DNA from: Thermodesulfitimonas autotrophica
Lineage (GTDB): Bacteria > Bacillota > Desulfotomaculia > Desulfotomaculales > Ammonificaceae
Assembly: GCF_003815015.1 (NCBI RefSeq)
Contig: NZ_RKRE01000001.1
Coordinates: forward strand, 690,460-754,459
DNA: 64,000 nucleotides
Direction of reading: 5' to 3'
Shown here: positions 23,183 through 31,819 of the stretch, piece by piece
Position numbering within the stretch: the first letter of the stretch is position 1
How the letters are laid out: every line of letters starts with the position of its first letter
The notes under the pieces: model-generated
The model's database searches: none
Seen by the model: the letters and a program-made list of their open reading frames with translations, nothing else
Told to the model about the DNA's origin: nothing
Program-made: the position numbers and the translations under genes

Positions 23183-23830
23183 TTAAAAGAAAAACGCCGC
23201 AATTCCGATGGCCACCAGCAAAAGGCCCCCGGCCAGCCCAGCCTTCTCCCCTACCCACCGGGACAAACACCTCTGGCCGAGCCTTATCCCGAGCCAGAGA
23301 AATGCCAGACTGAAAATAAGCACCGCGCCGCAAGCAAGAGCCGCGTCCAACCCACAAACGCCAGCGCCGGCACCCGCCACAAAATTGTTTAACGCCAACG
23401 CCACGCCAAGGAAGTAGGCCTCCTTCACGTCGATGTGCCCGGAATAGTCGGCATCGGCAAGGAGCGGCTTCTCCAATACCTCCTTCAGCCGGCCCACGCC
23501 CCGACCGGCCGGTTGGCTCGTCTCTTCACCCCTTTCCCGTGCCCTTTCTTTACCCTTCCTGTAAGCCCGGACCAGTTCTTGGTAGAAAACCCATAAACCC
23601 GTAGCGGCAATTATCACCGCGCCTATCCCCCGGGCCGTCGCGGGCGCGAGAAATTTGGTCAGCCACCGCCCAGCGACGAGGCTGAGACACGTCCCGCCGC
23701 TGGTCACCAGGGCGATCATCAGGTTCGAAGCAAACGGCACCCGAATTTTCCGGGTCCCTAAGGCCATCCCCACCCCCAGATTATCAAGATTCGCCGCTAA
23801 TAACAACAAAAGAGCCCCGAAAGCATCCAT
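23183..23830 (-). CDS. ytaF: Sporulation membrane protein YtaF (MntP-like)
   Basis: About 215 residues with six hydrophobic spans. The N-terminus (LLLLLAANLDNLGVGMALG) and the central PLLADADYSGHIDVKEAYFLGVALALNN stretches, separated here by a charged loop of about 40 residues, mark YtaF. This protein belongs to the MntP/LysE-like membrane superfamily and is linked to sporulation. The DADYSGHIDVKEA segment looks like a calcium-binding loop. ATG 23830 is chosen over an upstream start at 23884 because GGGGTGGCG precedes it and the shorter form matches the family. Confidence 0.85.
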   Translation of the reverse strand: MDAFGALLLLLAANLDNLGVGMALGTRKIRVPFASNLMIALVTSGGTCLSLVAGRWLTKFLAPATARGIGAVIIAATGLWVFYQELVRAYRKGKERARERGEETSQPAGRGVGRLKEVLEKPLLADADYSGHIDVKEAYFLGVALALNNFVAGAGAGVCGLDAALACGAVLIFSLAFLWLGIRLGQRCLSRWVGEKAGLAGGLLLVAIGIAAFFF

Positions 23831-23949
23831 TCTTCGCCACCCCGCAACTACCTCGTAACCCCAGCCTATGACGGGGTAGCGCATCCGGTTACTTTCGAGG
23901 CTTTACTTCCCGGGACAACTATTTACCCAAGCAGTTTCGCGCCACCTTC

Positions 23950-24789
23950 TTACCGGTATCGGGCGTACCGCTCCCTGAGGAAGCACGTCACCGGGCCCGG
24001 CTTCCCGTCGCCGATCATCCGGTCCTCGACTGCCACCAACGGCATAACCTCCAGAAGGGAGTTGGTAAGAAAGGCCTCATCGGCCTTAAAAAGCTCCTCC
24101 GGCCGCACCGGCCGCTCCGCTACCGGCAGGCCGGCTTCCCGCGCGAGACGGATAACCACCTTCCTGGTAACACCGGGCAAAAGGCCGCTTGCCACATCAG
24201 GCGTAACCAAAGTCTGCTCCCGCACTAAAAAAATATTGCTCACGGTCCCCTCGCAAAGATAACCGGCCGTATTGCGAAAAAGCCCTTCGTCCGCACCCTT
24301 TGCCGCTGCCTCTTTTTTGCCGAGGATGTTCTCCAAGAAGTTAAGCGACTTTATGTAAACCAAGGGAGAACGTTCATTTCGCGGGAAGGAAACAAAAATC
24401 GCCTTAAAACCCCGCACGTAGAGTTCCGGAGCGTAAGGTACCCCCGGACGGAAGGTCACAAGTACCAGCGGTGGAGCGCTGGCCTTTGGGTAAAGGCCCG
24501 GCCCCCGGCCGCGGATTACGGTAAGGCGGACGCTGCCCTCCGTAGCCTCGTTCGCGGCTACCGTCTCCTGCACGGCGCAGGCTAATGCTTCGGGCTCCAG
24601 CGCCGCCGCAAAACCGAGGACCGCCGCGCCTTCCATCAACCGCTTGATATGTTCCCCAAGGAAGAGAGGCCGTCCGCCGCAGATCCGGAGCGTCTCGAAA
24701 AGGCCGTCCCCGTAAAAGATGGCGCGTTCGAGCGCTAAGAGGCCCTCATCCTCCCGCAAAAGCCTGCCGTCCAGCCACACCCAGCCCAT
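23950..24789 (-). CDS. Class IV PLP aminotransferase (4-amino-4-deoxychorismate lyase or branched-chain type)
   Basis: A 279-residue fold-type IV PLP enzyme. WLDGRLLREDEGLLALERA, the catalytic-lysine region SLNFLENILGKKEAA, DEGLFRN.AGYLCEGTVSNIF and a GLLPGVTRK loop fit this family. These sequences do not cleanly separate PabC, D-amino-acid and branched-chain enzymes. No folate or branched-chain genes are adjacent. It is 11 bp downstream of an MFS transporter and probably co-transcribed with it. Confidence 0.85.
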   Translation of the reverse strand: MGWVWLDGRLLREDEGLLALERAIFYGDGLFETLRICGGRPLFLGEHIKRLMEGAAVLGFAAALEPEALACAVQETVAANEATEGSVRLTVIRGRGPGLYPKASAPPLVLVTFRPGVPYAPELYVRGFKAIFVSFPRNERSPLVYIKSLNFLENILGKKEAAAKGADEGLFRNTAGYLCEGTVSNIFLVREQTLVTPDVASGLLPGVTRKVVIRLAREAGLPVAERPVRPEELFKADEAFLTNSLLEVMPLVAVEDRMIGDGKPGPVTCFLRERYARYR

Positions 24790-24800
24790 TCACTCACCCC

Positions 24801-25895
24801 TCAAGAAGCCTGCACCGCCCGCCGGGGGGCCCAGATGAGCCCTGCAAAGCTCAGGATGGCGGCCGCATACATCGGAGCATGGTAACCCCACCAATCCGCA
24901 AGGAGCCCGCCCAAAAAAGGTCCTAATGCCGCGCACAGGTTAATGTTGGCTACCAGGATGCCTGCCGCTGTCCCTCGCTCTTCACCGGAGCGCAAAAGCA
25001 GCACCAGAGCACCGATATAGAGCGCCGACCACGCGCCCGAGAGGAGTAACTGCACCGGAAAAACCTGGTAAAAGTGTCCGAGTAACGTATAGAGAAGGAA
25101 AACGCTACCCGAAAGGAAAAGGCCGAACCGGAAAAGGCCGGGGCCTGCGAAGCGCTCCGCAAGAACCATCAGCACCACCTGGCCGGCGTAGTTCGCCGTG
25201 CCCACCAGCCCGATCCAGAACTTGTCGGCACCGAGCTCCTGCAGAAAGAGCGGGAAAATGATCCACACGGCGGAAGCGCCCACGTGCCGGAGGAAGAAGG
25301 GCCAGTAAACGGCGCGGTTGCGCCAGATAACCGGCAGGTAGCGCGGGGTGGTCGCAACCTGCACCGGCTTGAATTCCTCAAGCCGGAGACTGATTAGGAA
25401 GGCTACCGCGGCCGCCAGGAAACTGAGGAAGAAAAGCAGGTGGTACTCCTTGAAGAAAGCGGCGGCAAGCGACCCGGCAATCCAGCCCATCGCCCCGGAA
25501 GAGCTAAATTTGCCGATGCCACCCCGGTTTTCGTAAGCAAAAACAAGCAGCGCCCCCGTCGTAATCCCGAGCGCAAACCCGACCAGCGTCCGGACGAACA
25601 ACAGGCTCACCACGTCCCGCGCGAGTAACTGACCGAGAAAGGCTAACGCGCTGGCCGCCAGCCCTAACCGCACGAAGCGCAGGCGCCCGAAGAGGTCAGA
25701 TAAGCGGCCGAAAACGAAGGCCGCCGCAAAATAAGCCAGACCGCTCGCGGCACCCACCAGTCCCACATCGAAGTCGGTGCCGCCAAGGTCTTTCGTCAAC
25801 AATGGAATGAAGAGGCGGGAGGCCTCAATCGCCAAATTCAGAAGAAAGCCAAGCGCAATGGGGCTTACAAACCGGTGCCCGATTTCACCCGCCAA
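24801..25895 (-). CDS. MFS transporter
   Basis: A 364-residue protein with 11-12 hydrophobic spans. The MFS loop motif between helices 2 and 3 is present as GRLSDLFGRLRFVRLGL. The C-terminal half has GSVFLLYTLLGHFYQVF and ALGPFLGGLLADWWGYH. Substrate cannot be deduced. It lies between DUF502 and the class IV aminotransferase in a tightly spaced leftward group (7 and 11 bp gaps). Confidence 0.85.
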   Translation of the reverse strand: MAGEIGHRFVSPIALGFLLNLAIEASRLFIPLLTKDLGGTDFDVGLVGAASGLAYFAAAFVFGRLSDLFGRLRFVRLGLAASALAFLGQLLARDVVSLLFVRTLVGFALGITTGALLVFAYENRGGIGKFSSSGAMGWIAGSLAAAFFKEYHLLFFLSFLAAAVAFLISLRLEEFKPVQVATTPRYLPVIWRNRAVYWPFFLRHVGASAVWIIFPLFLQELGADKFWIGLVGTANYAGQVVLMVLAERFAGPGLFRFGLFLSGSVFLLYTLLGHFYQVFPVQLLLSGAWSALYIGALVLLLRSGEERGTAAGILVANINLCAALGPFLGGLLADWWGYHAPMYAAAILSFAGLIWAPRRAVQAS

Positions 25896-25901
25896 AGGCT
25901 T

Positions 25902-26522
25902 CTACCTCTTCTCCGCATTTTGCGCTTCCGGCCCGCGCGAGTTCGGTTCAATAATCCCTGTCGAGACCACCAGCCGGAGGCCTTCTTCTACCGGGATATT
26001 GAGAAAAATCACCTCTTCCCGCGGGATAAAAAGCAGAAAACCGGACATCGGCACCGGCACGTGCGGCACCAAAACCTTAACCAACTCCCGACCAACCAGG
26101 TCCCTGATGAGGCCGTTAGCCTCCCCCACTAAAAAGCCGACGGCCCAGGAGCCCGGGCGGGGAAACTGGACTAGCACCACCTGCCGGAAGACCTGTTTCC
26201 GGTTTTCACCGAAGGTCTCGACAATCTCCTTGGCCGTCCGGTAGATGGAGTTGACCAGCGGGATTTGCAGCATCACCCTCTCCCAAAAAGCCAAGAGCCG
26301 GCGCCCGATAACGTTGGTGGCCAGCATACCCACGAAGAGGATGAGCGCTGCGGTAACAACGATGCCCAGACCCGGGATCTTGTAAGGGGTAAAGTGAGTT
26401 AGCAACCTTCCCGCAAAGCCGTCGACAAACCCGAAAATCTTCCACAGAACAAAGATTGTTGCTGCGGCCGGCAGGATGACGGCGAGTCCGGTTAAGAAAT
26501 AATTACGCAGATTCCGTTGCAT
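25902..26522 (-). CDS. DUF502 membrane protein
   Basis: About 206 residues with two N-terminal membrane spans (FLTGLAVILPAAATIFVLW and GLGIVVTAALILFVGMLAT), then a soluble part with IPLVNSIYRTAKEIVETF, VVLVQFPRPGSWAVGFLVG and PVPMSGFLLFIPREEV, the hallmarks of DUF502. Function is unknown. ATG 26522 fits the family; an earlier TTG at 26543 is part of the ribosome-site region. Confidence 0.85.
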   Translation of the reverse strand: MQRNLRNYFLTGLAVILPAAATIFVLWKIFGFVDGFAGRLLTHFTPYKIPGLGIVVTAALILFVGMLATNVIGRRLLAFWERVMLQIPLVNSIYRTAKEIVETFGENRKQVFRQVVLVQFPRPGSWAVGFLVGEANGLIRDLVGRELVKVLVPHVPVPMSGFLLFIPREEVIFLNIPVEEGLRLVVSTGIIEPNSRGPEAQNAEKR

Positions 26523-26635
26523 TTTGTATCTCTTTTCCCCCAAAAATTATTTCTCTTGCCAAACGAATGTCGCCAAACACCACCACCGCCACCCGCTCCT
26601 TCCAGCGCCTCCCATTCGCCGGGGTACGCCACCAC

Positions 26636-27217
26636 CTACGGAATACTCCTTATCTTCTCTTTTTGCTCCGCCAGGATCGTCTCGTACTGGCCGTTGAGCT
26701 CCCCTTGAACCCGCAGCCACTCTTCGAGGAAAGCCGGGTGGCGCTCGACATCGACCCGCACCTTCACGCCGAGCTGCCGCTGGAGAGCCTCCTGCGCCTG
26801 CTCGAGCCGCGCCGCAAAGCTTTCCTTCAGGTTGGCGTAGGTGTGTTCAAAAGCGCGCGTGTAATAATTAAAAAGGTATTCAAGTTCGCTGAAAACCTGC
26901 TTGAGTGCGCTTTTATTCTTCTTCAGGGCCAGCAAACCCTCCATTGCCCGCCGGTTAGTTTCATAGGTATTTTCATCGGCAGGTAACTGGATATTCTGTA
27001 AAAGAGTCTCCTCCATCCCCTTCCTGACGTATCCCCGCACGTCCTCCGGATACCGGTTCAACTCGCCCAGCAAATCGAAGTTTTTCTCCCGGAGAAAGCG
27101 TGCCGCCGCCTGACTTCCCTTAGGCTCAAACTCCATACCGGAAAGGTCGACTTGGTCCAGGTTCATCGCCCGCACTCTTTCTAACGCTTTCTCGTAAGCG
27201 CTCTTAATTTTATCCAT
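26636..27217 (-). CDS. Conserved-looking helical protein, function unknown
   Basis: A 193-residue, charged, probably all-helical protein with coiled-coil segments (AFEHTYANLKESFAARLEQ; ILAEQKEKIRSI). It has no cysteine, no membrane span and no recognised motif. It is in the same direction as polX, 32 bp after it, so a shared transcript is likely. Codon use matches the neighbours, which supports a real gene. Confidence 0.65.
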   Translation of the reverse strand: MDKIKSAYEKALERVRAMNLDQVDLSGMEFEPKGSQAAARFLREKNFDLLGELNRYPEDVRGYVRKGMEETLLQNIQLPADENTYETNRRAMEGLLALKKNKSALKQVFSELEYLFNYYTRAFEHTYANLKESFAARLEQAQEALQRQLGVKVRVDVERHPAFLEEWLRVQGELNGQYETILAEQKEKIRSIP

Positions 27218-27249
27218 CGTCTCTTCCCACCCCGTGAATTTATTTTTAC

Positions 27250-28983
27250 CTACTTGTTTAGCCAGGAATTCCCTTTGCGACCCAAAGTCACTAACAACTC
27301 GCGGTAGCCCAAGGTATTAATCACCTGTTCGGGGCCGAGCCAGCCACGGCGCGCCACCCCTACCCCAAGTTCAAGAAAATCCATCTGGTCAAGAAGGTGG
27401 GCATCACTGCCGATAGCAAACTTTACCCCCTTTTCCGCAGCGGCGCGACAGTGAATGTCGTTCAAGTCGAGCCGCTTGTAATAAGCGTTGATTTCGAGCA
27501 AAGTCCCCGTAGCTTGAGCAGCCTTAAAGATCGCCTCCAAGTCTAAAGCGTACGCTTCCCGCTCGCCGAGCAGCCTCCCCGTGGGATGAGCAATAGCGTG
27601 CACGTACGGATTGTTAATCGCGCTCAAAAGCCGCCGGGTCTGCACCTCCCGGCTCTGGCGCAGGCCGGTATGAATAGCCGCCACGACGAAGTCAAGTTCA
27701 GCCAGCACCTCATCCGGGTAATCAAGGCGCCCGTCCATCCCGATCTCGACCTCAGCGCCACAGAGAAGCTTTACGTCCCGGCTTTTGGCGTTAAAGGCCG
27801 CGATCGCCGCCCGCTTTTTGGCTAACGCTGCCAAATCGAGCCCGCCCGCAACCTTGAGCGATTGCGAGTGGTCGCAGACCACCACCCACTCGTAGCCCAA
27901 CCGCCGCGCCTTCGCCGCGATCTCCTCCAAGGAGGCCGAACCGTCACTATACTTGGAGTGCACGTGGCAATCGCCCTTAATTTCCCCTAAGTCAACTACC
28001 CGGGGCAAGCGCCCCTCCAGGGCCGCCTCAATTTCCCCCCTGTCCTCCCGCATCTCGGGAGGGATGTACGGGAGCCCCACCGCCGCTAAAACCTCTTCCT
28101 CGGTAGCGCCGGCAATCCGCTCCTCCCCGCGGAAAACCCCGTATTCGTTTATCTTGAGCCCCCGCCGGACCCCTAATTCCCGCACCCGGATGTTGTGCGC
28201 CTTCGAGCCGGTAAAGTAGCAGAGCGCCGCCCCGTAGCTCTCCTCCGGCACGACGCGCAGATCGACCTGTAAGCCGTCGGCAGTCCTGATGCTGGATTTC
28301 GTAGGGCCGTGGGCAATCACCTCGGCTACCACCGGCAGCCCAATAAAAACGTCCATCACCGCCTCGGGTTCCCGAGACCCGGCCAGGATGTCTACGTCAC
28401 CGACCGTCTCCCGGTAACGCCGGATGCTTCCGGCCAAACTCACGCGGCTCACCGGCGCCCGCTCGCGAAGCAAGGCGACGATGTGCCGGGCCATAGGTAA
28501 GACCAGTCCGAGCGGTCGCCGCTCCTGGACCGACCGCAAAAGCCCGATGCCCCGCAGGATGTTTTCTTCCGTTTTGGCCTGAATCCCGGGCAGCCCCTTC
28601 AGCCGTCCTTCGCGGGCAAGCCGCTCAAGCTGGGCCACGCTCTCAATGCCCAGCTCCTCGTAGAGCATCTTGGCGGTTTTCGGCCCCACGCCCGGCACCT
28701 GCAGCAGTTCCACCAGGCCCGGCGGCACCTTCTTTTTCAGTTCCTCATATTTCTGGAGCGTCCCGGTGGACAAGATTTCTTCTATCTTGCGGGCGAGCTC
28801 CTTCCCGATGCCGGGAATCTTGGTAAGCTCCCCTCGCGCCGCGATGGCCGCAATATCCTCGGTAAGGTTCTCAATGTTTTGCGCCGCCCGCTGGTAAGCC
28901 CGAATCCGGTAAACGTCCTCACCCAAGATCTCCATAATCTCGGCCATTTGCCGGAAGATTGCGCAAACATCGCTATTTTTCAC
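27250..28983 (-). CDS. polX: DNA polymerase X family protein with PHP domain
   Basis: A 577-residue PolX, a gap-filling repair polymerase with a PHP exonuclease. The N-terminal 8-kDa and helix-hairpin-helix part has LTKIPGIGKELARKIEE and LLQVPGVGPKTAKMLYEE. The palm has SIRRYRETVGDVDILAGS with the metal-binding Asp pair. From about residue 335 the PHP domain has GDCHVHSKYSDGS, VVCDHSQS, GAEVEI, AIHTG and AIGSDAHLLD. GTG 28983 follows AGGTGG. Length and order are typical of bacterial PolX. Confidence 0.93.
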   Translation of the reverse strand: MKNSDVCAIFRQMAEIMEILGEDVYRIRAYQRAAQNIENLTEDIAAIAARGELTKIPGIGKELARKIEEILSTGTLQKYEELKKKVPPGLVELLQVPGVGPKTAKMLYEELGIESVAQLERLAREGRLKGLPGIQAKTEENILRGIGLLRSVQERRPLGLVLPMARHIVALLRERAPVSRVSLAGSIRRYRETVGDVDILAGSREPEAVMDVFIGLPVVAEVIAHGPTKSSIRTADGLQVDLRVVPEESYGAALCYFTGSKAHNIRVRELGVRRGLKINEYGVFRGEERIAGATEEEVLAAVGLPYIPPEMREDRGEIEAALEGRLPRVVDLGEIKGDCHVHSKYSDGSASLEEIAAKARRLGYEWVVVCDHSQSLKVAGGLDLAALAKKRAAIAAFNAKSRDVKLLCGAEVEIGMDGRLDYPDEVLAELDFVVAAIHTGLRQSREVQTRRLLSAINNPYVHAIAHPTGRLLGEREAYALDLEAIFKAAQATGTLLEINAYYKRLDLNDIHCRAAAEKGVKFAIGSDAHLLDQMDFLELGVGVARRGWLGPEQVINTLGYRELLVTLGRKGNSWLNK

Positions 28984-29107
28984 GCCGACCACCTTTTATA
29001 TCATACCAGAAAAAGCGTCCCGGTAGCAAAAAATGGTCCGCAAGCGTGTTTTCGCACCGGCACAAAATATTAACGGCACACGCGCCGCGATGAGGAGGGG
29101 CCAACCG

Positions 29108-29326
29108 GTGACGAAGCGTTTCTTCTGGAAAAAGCGCGGCTACGAAGAACCGGAACTGGAGGAGTTTCTCCACCGCCCGCCCGGATCGCCGCAACCGCGG
29201 GAAAAATCTTCCCAAAAGTGTCAACTCCAGAGCCGGCACCGCCACGGGACAAGCAAAGACATTAAACTTGGAATGGTTTACAAAACGGGGCTACGCGACC
29301 TCAAAGAGCCGCGCCACGGCGATTGA
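29108..29326 (+). CDS. Small basic protein of unknown function
   Basis: A 72-codon frame beginning at GTG about eight bases after GAGGAGGGG. The product starts TKRFFWKKRGYEEPELEEFL and is highly charged and proline-containing, with one cysteine. I do not recognise it. It is divergent from polX and lies 34 bp before the promoter of the next transcript. The good ribosome site is the main support; conservation is untested. Confidence 0.4.
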   Translation: MTKRFFWKKRGYEEPELEEFLHRPPGSPQPREKSSQKCQLQSRHRHGTSKDIKLGMVYKTGLRDLKEPRHGD

Positions 29327-29359
29327 ACGCCACGGAGACTGAAAGTGTAAAAAACCCTT

Positions 29360-29387
29360 TTGAAGAGAGGAAAAAGTATGATATAAT
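29360..29387 (+). promoter_or_regulatory. Strong sigma-A promoter with extended -10
   Basis: TTGAAG (29360-29365), a 16-base spacer and TATAAT (29382-29387) with TGA directly before it. The expected start is near 29394. Confidence 0.8.
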
Positions 29388-29393
29388 GCTACC

Positions 29394-29528
29394 GGCACGA
29401 TTTTTGGTAAGTTAAACATCTTTGAGGAAGCGGATTTACCCCTGACAGGACCTGCCTCTGCTCAAGCCCCCCGCGTTCACTCAAATGTTTTACTTCCTAA
29501 CGATTCGCTGCCTACCAAAAATATATAG
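29394..29528 (+). ncRNA. Structured leader RNA (unclassified) upstream of the flavin oxidoreductase
   Basis: The region folds as one long hairpin. ATTTTTGGTA (29400-29409) pairs with TACCAAAAAT (29513-29522) over ten positions. Inside it, AAACA and TTTGAG pair with CTCAAATGTTT (29480-29490), and GCGG pairs with CCGC. A 16-17-nt one-sided loop (29496-29512) and a C-rich apical segment remain open. It spans most of the distance from the promoter to the ribosome site AAGGA at 29533. No terminator T-run is seen, so if regulatory it may act on translation. It does not fit any riboswitch class I know. Confidence 0.5.
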
Positions 29529-29546
29529 AGTTAAGGATAGTCGCAA

Positions 29547-30665
29547 ATGGTTGCCAACGGATTTAACAAACTAAGAATCGGGGAGCTGACGGCTGAAGTT
29601 CCGGTAATTCAAGGAGGGATGGGCGTCGGCGTTTCTCTGTCTGGGCTGGCATCTGCCGTAGCCAACGAGGGTGGTATCGGCGTCATCGCCACCGCCGGCA
29701 TCGGCATGTTTGAGCCCGACTTCGCTACCGACTTCCCGGGCGCTAACATCCGGGCGCTGAAAAAAGAAATCCGCAAAGCCCGGGCCCGGACTAAAGGAAT
29801 CCTGGGGGTTAACATCATGGTCGCCCTGTCAAATTTCGCTGACATGGCAAAAACCGCCGTAGAAGAGAAGGTGGACATCATTTTCTCCGGCGCCGGTCTT
29901 CCCCTCAATTTACCGGAATTCTTAGAAGGAAACCAGCGGACGAAACTGGTGCCCATTGTTTCTTCTGCCCGGGCAGCCACCCTTATTTGCAGAAGGTGGT
30001 TAGGGAAATACAGCCGCCTACCCGATGCCATAGTGGTGGAAGGACCAATGGCCGGGGGACATCTCGGCTTTAAAGAAGAGCAGCTCGGCGACCCGGCGTT
30101 TGCGCTTGAACGGTTGGTAACGGAAGTAATTGCGGCGGTAAAACCGTTTGCCGCAGAGGGCCAAAGACCCATCCCGGTAATTGCCGCCGGCGGCATTTAT
30201 ACCGGCGCCGACATTTATAAATTTATCCGGCTGGGCGCTGCCGGTGTGCAGATGGCGACCAGGTTTGTGACCACCTATGAATGTGACGCCGCGCCGGCCT
30301 TTAAGCAGGCATACATCGACGCGCGCAAAGAAGACCTGGTCATCATCAAAAGCCCGGTTGGCCTGCCAGGCAGAGCGATTAGAAACAACTTTACCGACGC
30401 TGTCAACGCAGGGAAAAGAAAGCCGTTTAAGTGTCCTTACCACTGCATTAAAACCTGCGCGTACCAGTCTAGTCCCTACTGCATCGCGCTCGCGTTGATC
30501 AACGCCCAGAAGGGCAACTTAAAACACGGGTTCGCCTTCGCGGGCGAAAACGCCTACCGGGCTAAAGAAATCGTTTCGGTAAGGGAATTGGTCCGGATCC
30601 TGCGCGAAGAATACGCAGCCGCAGCCGAACCGGTCGCCTTAGCCAGTAGCGGTAGCGGCCTCTAA
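29547..30665 (+). CDS. FMN-dependent nitronate monooxygenase / FabK-like oxidoreductase
   Basis: A 372-residue TIM-barrel flavoprotein. The N-terminus has VPVIQGGMGVGVSLSGLASA, the middle has VEGPMAGGHLGF (catalytic His region), and PVIAAGGIYTGADI and LGAAGVQMATRF form the phosphate-binding part. Near residue 295 is an unusual cluster, CPYHCIKTCAYQSSPYC, which may bind iron-sulfur. The family includes nitronate monooxygenases and NAD(P)H-dependent enoyl-ACP reductase FabK; no fatty-acid genes are adjacent. The ATG has AAGGA upstream and lies behind a structured leader. Confidence 0.85.
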   Translation: MVANGFNKLRIGELTAEVPVIQGGMGVGVSLSGLASAVANEGGIGVIATAGIGMFEPDFATDFPGANIRALKKEIRKARARTKGILGVNIMVALSNFADMAKTAVEEKVDIIFSGAGLPLNLPEFLEGNQRTKLVPIVSSARAATLICRRWLGKYSRLPDAIVVEGPMAGGHLGFKEEQLGDPAFALERLVTEVIAAVKPFAAEGQRPIPVIAAGGIYTGADIYKFIRLGAAGVQMATRFVTTYECDAAPAFKQAYIDARKEDLVIIKSPVGLPGRAIRNNFTDAVNAGKRKPFKCPYHCIKTCAYQSSPYCIALALINAQKGNLKHGFAFAGENAYRAKEIVSVRELVRILREEYAAAAEPVALASSGSGL

Positions 30666-30700
30666 ACGGAAACAAAAAACAAAGAAAGGTGCTATAAGAG

Positions 30701-31819
30701 ATGAGTTTTGAAAATTTTTCGCTAAGCAAGGAAACTTTAAAGGCGATCGCGGCAATGGGATTCCGGGAGCCAACGCCAATTCAGATGCTTGCTTTACCAC
30801 TAGTGCTTAAGGGGGCAGACCTCATCGGGCAGGCGCAAACTGGGACCGGCAAAACTGCCGCCTTCGGCATCCCCATTGTGGAAAAAAGTCGCCAAGGCCA
30901 AAAGCCCTTTGCGATTGTCCTTGAACCGACCAGAGAACTTGCGGTGCAAGTAGCGCAGGAGATCGAGAGGCTCGGCAAATACAAAAATATACGTGTGCTG
31001 CCGGTTTACGGCGGCAAGCCCCTCGAGACCCAGAGCAGAGCTCTGCAAAGAGGCGTTGAGGTGGTTGTAGGAACCCCTGGCCGCCTGATAGACCACCTAA
31101 ACCGGAAGACGCTTTCTCTTTCTGAGGTAAATACCGTAGTTCTCGACGAAGCAGACGAAATGCTCGATATGGGCTTCATCCAAGATATCGAAAGAATCCT
31201 CACCGCCGTTCCCGCCGCAAGGCAGACGCTTTTATTTTCCGCGACTATGCCCCAGCCGATAGTGAATATGGCTAGGAAATATATGAAGACCGCCGAAGAG
31301 ATCCGTATCGACCCCCAAAATATGGTCGTTCCCCGGATAAAGCAAGTTTTTTATGAGGTGGGGGAACCGGATAAGATTAAGGTTCTCGCGCGGCTGCTAA
31401 ACTTAGAAGACCCGCGGCTGGCCATTATCTTCTGCCGCACCAAGCGCGAAGTGGATAGGGTAGCCCTGAAATTAAGGCAGATGGGGTATAACGCTAACGC
31501 CCTGCACGGGGACTTCACCCAGGCCCGCAGGGACCAGGTAATGGGCAAGTTTAAAAAGGGCACGCTTGATCTTCTCGTAGCGACCGACGTAGCGGCGCGG
31601 GGCCTGGACATTAAAAACGTCACCCACGTCATTAACTACAGCATCCCGCAAAATCCTGAACGTTACGTCCACCGGATCGGGCGGACAGGGCGGGTGGGTA
31701 ATACAGGCATCGCCATAACCCTCGTCACCCCGGCAGAGTATAAGTATCTGCGGCTGATCGAAAAAGCCGCCAAAATCAGAATTAACCGGGCAAAACTGCC
31801 CCCGGCCCAGGAAGCTTAA
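30701..31819 (+). CDS. DEAD-box RNA helicase
   Basis: A 372-residue ATP-dependent RNA helicase core. All motifs are present: Q-motif region FREPTPIQ, AQTGTGKT, PTRELA, TPGRL, DEAD, SAT, IIFCRTKREVD, ATDVAARGLDI and HRIGRTGR. It ends soon after the second RecA domain, so the RNA-binding tail of DbpA/CshA types is missing. The ribosome site is AAAGGTG. It lies 35 bp after the flavin oxidoreductase and probably shares its promoter. Its 3' end overlaps the convergent MBL gene by four bases. Confidence 0.93.
   Translation: MSFENFSLSKETLKAIAAMGFREPTPIQMLALPLVLKGADLIGQAQTGTGKTAAFGIPIVEKSRQGQKPFAIVLEPTRELAVQVAQEIERLGKYKNIRVLPVYGGKPLETQSRALQRGVEVVVGTPGRLIDHLNRKTLSLSEVNTVVLDEADEMLDMGFIQDIERILTAVPAARQTLLFSATMPQPIVNMARKYMKTAEEIRIDPQNMVVPRIKQVFYEVGEPDKIKVLARLLNLEDPRLAIIFCRTKREVDRVALKLRQMGYNANALHGDFTQARRDQVMGKFKKGTLDLLVATDVAARGLDIKNVTHVINYSIPQNPERYVHRIGRTGRVGNTGIAITLVTPAEYKYLRLIEKAAKIRINRAKLPPAQEA

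Noticed and set aside
29394-29528. 6S RNA
   Set aside because: It shares short pieces (AAGCGG, CCCCTGA, TTCAC) and a long-hairpin shape with 6S RNA, but it is only about 135 nt, the terminal stem is far too short, and it runs straight into a ribosome site.
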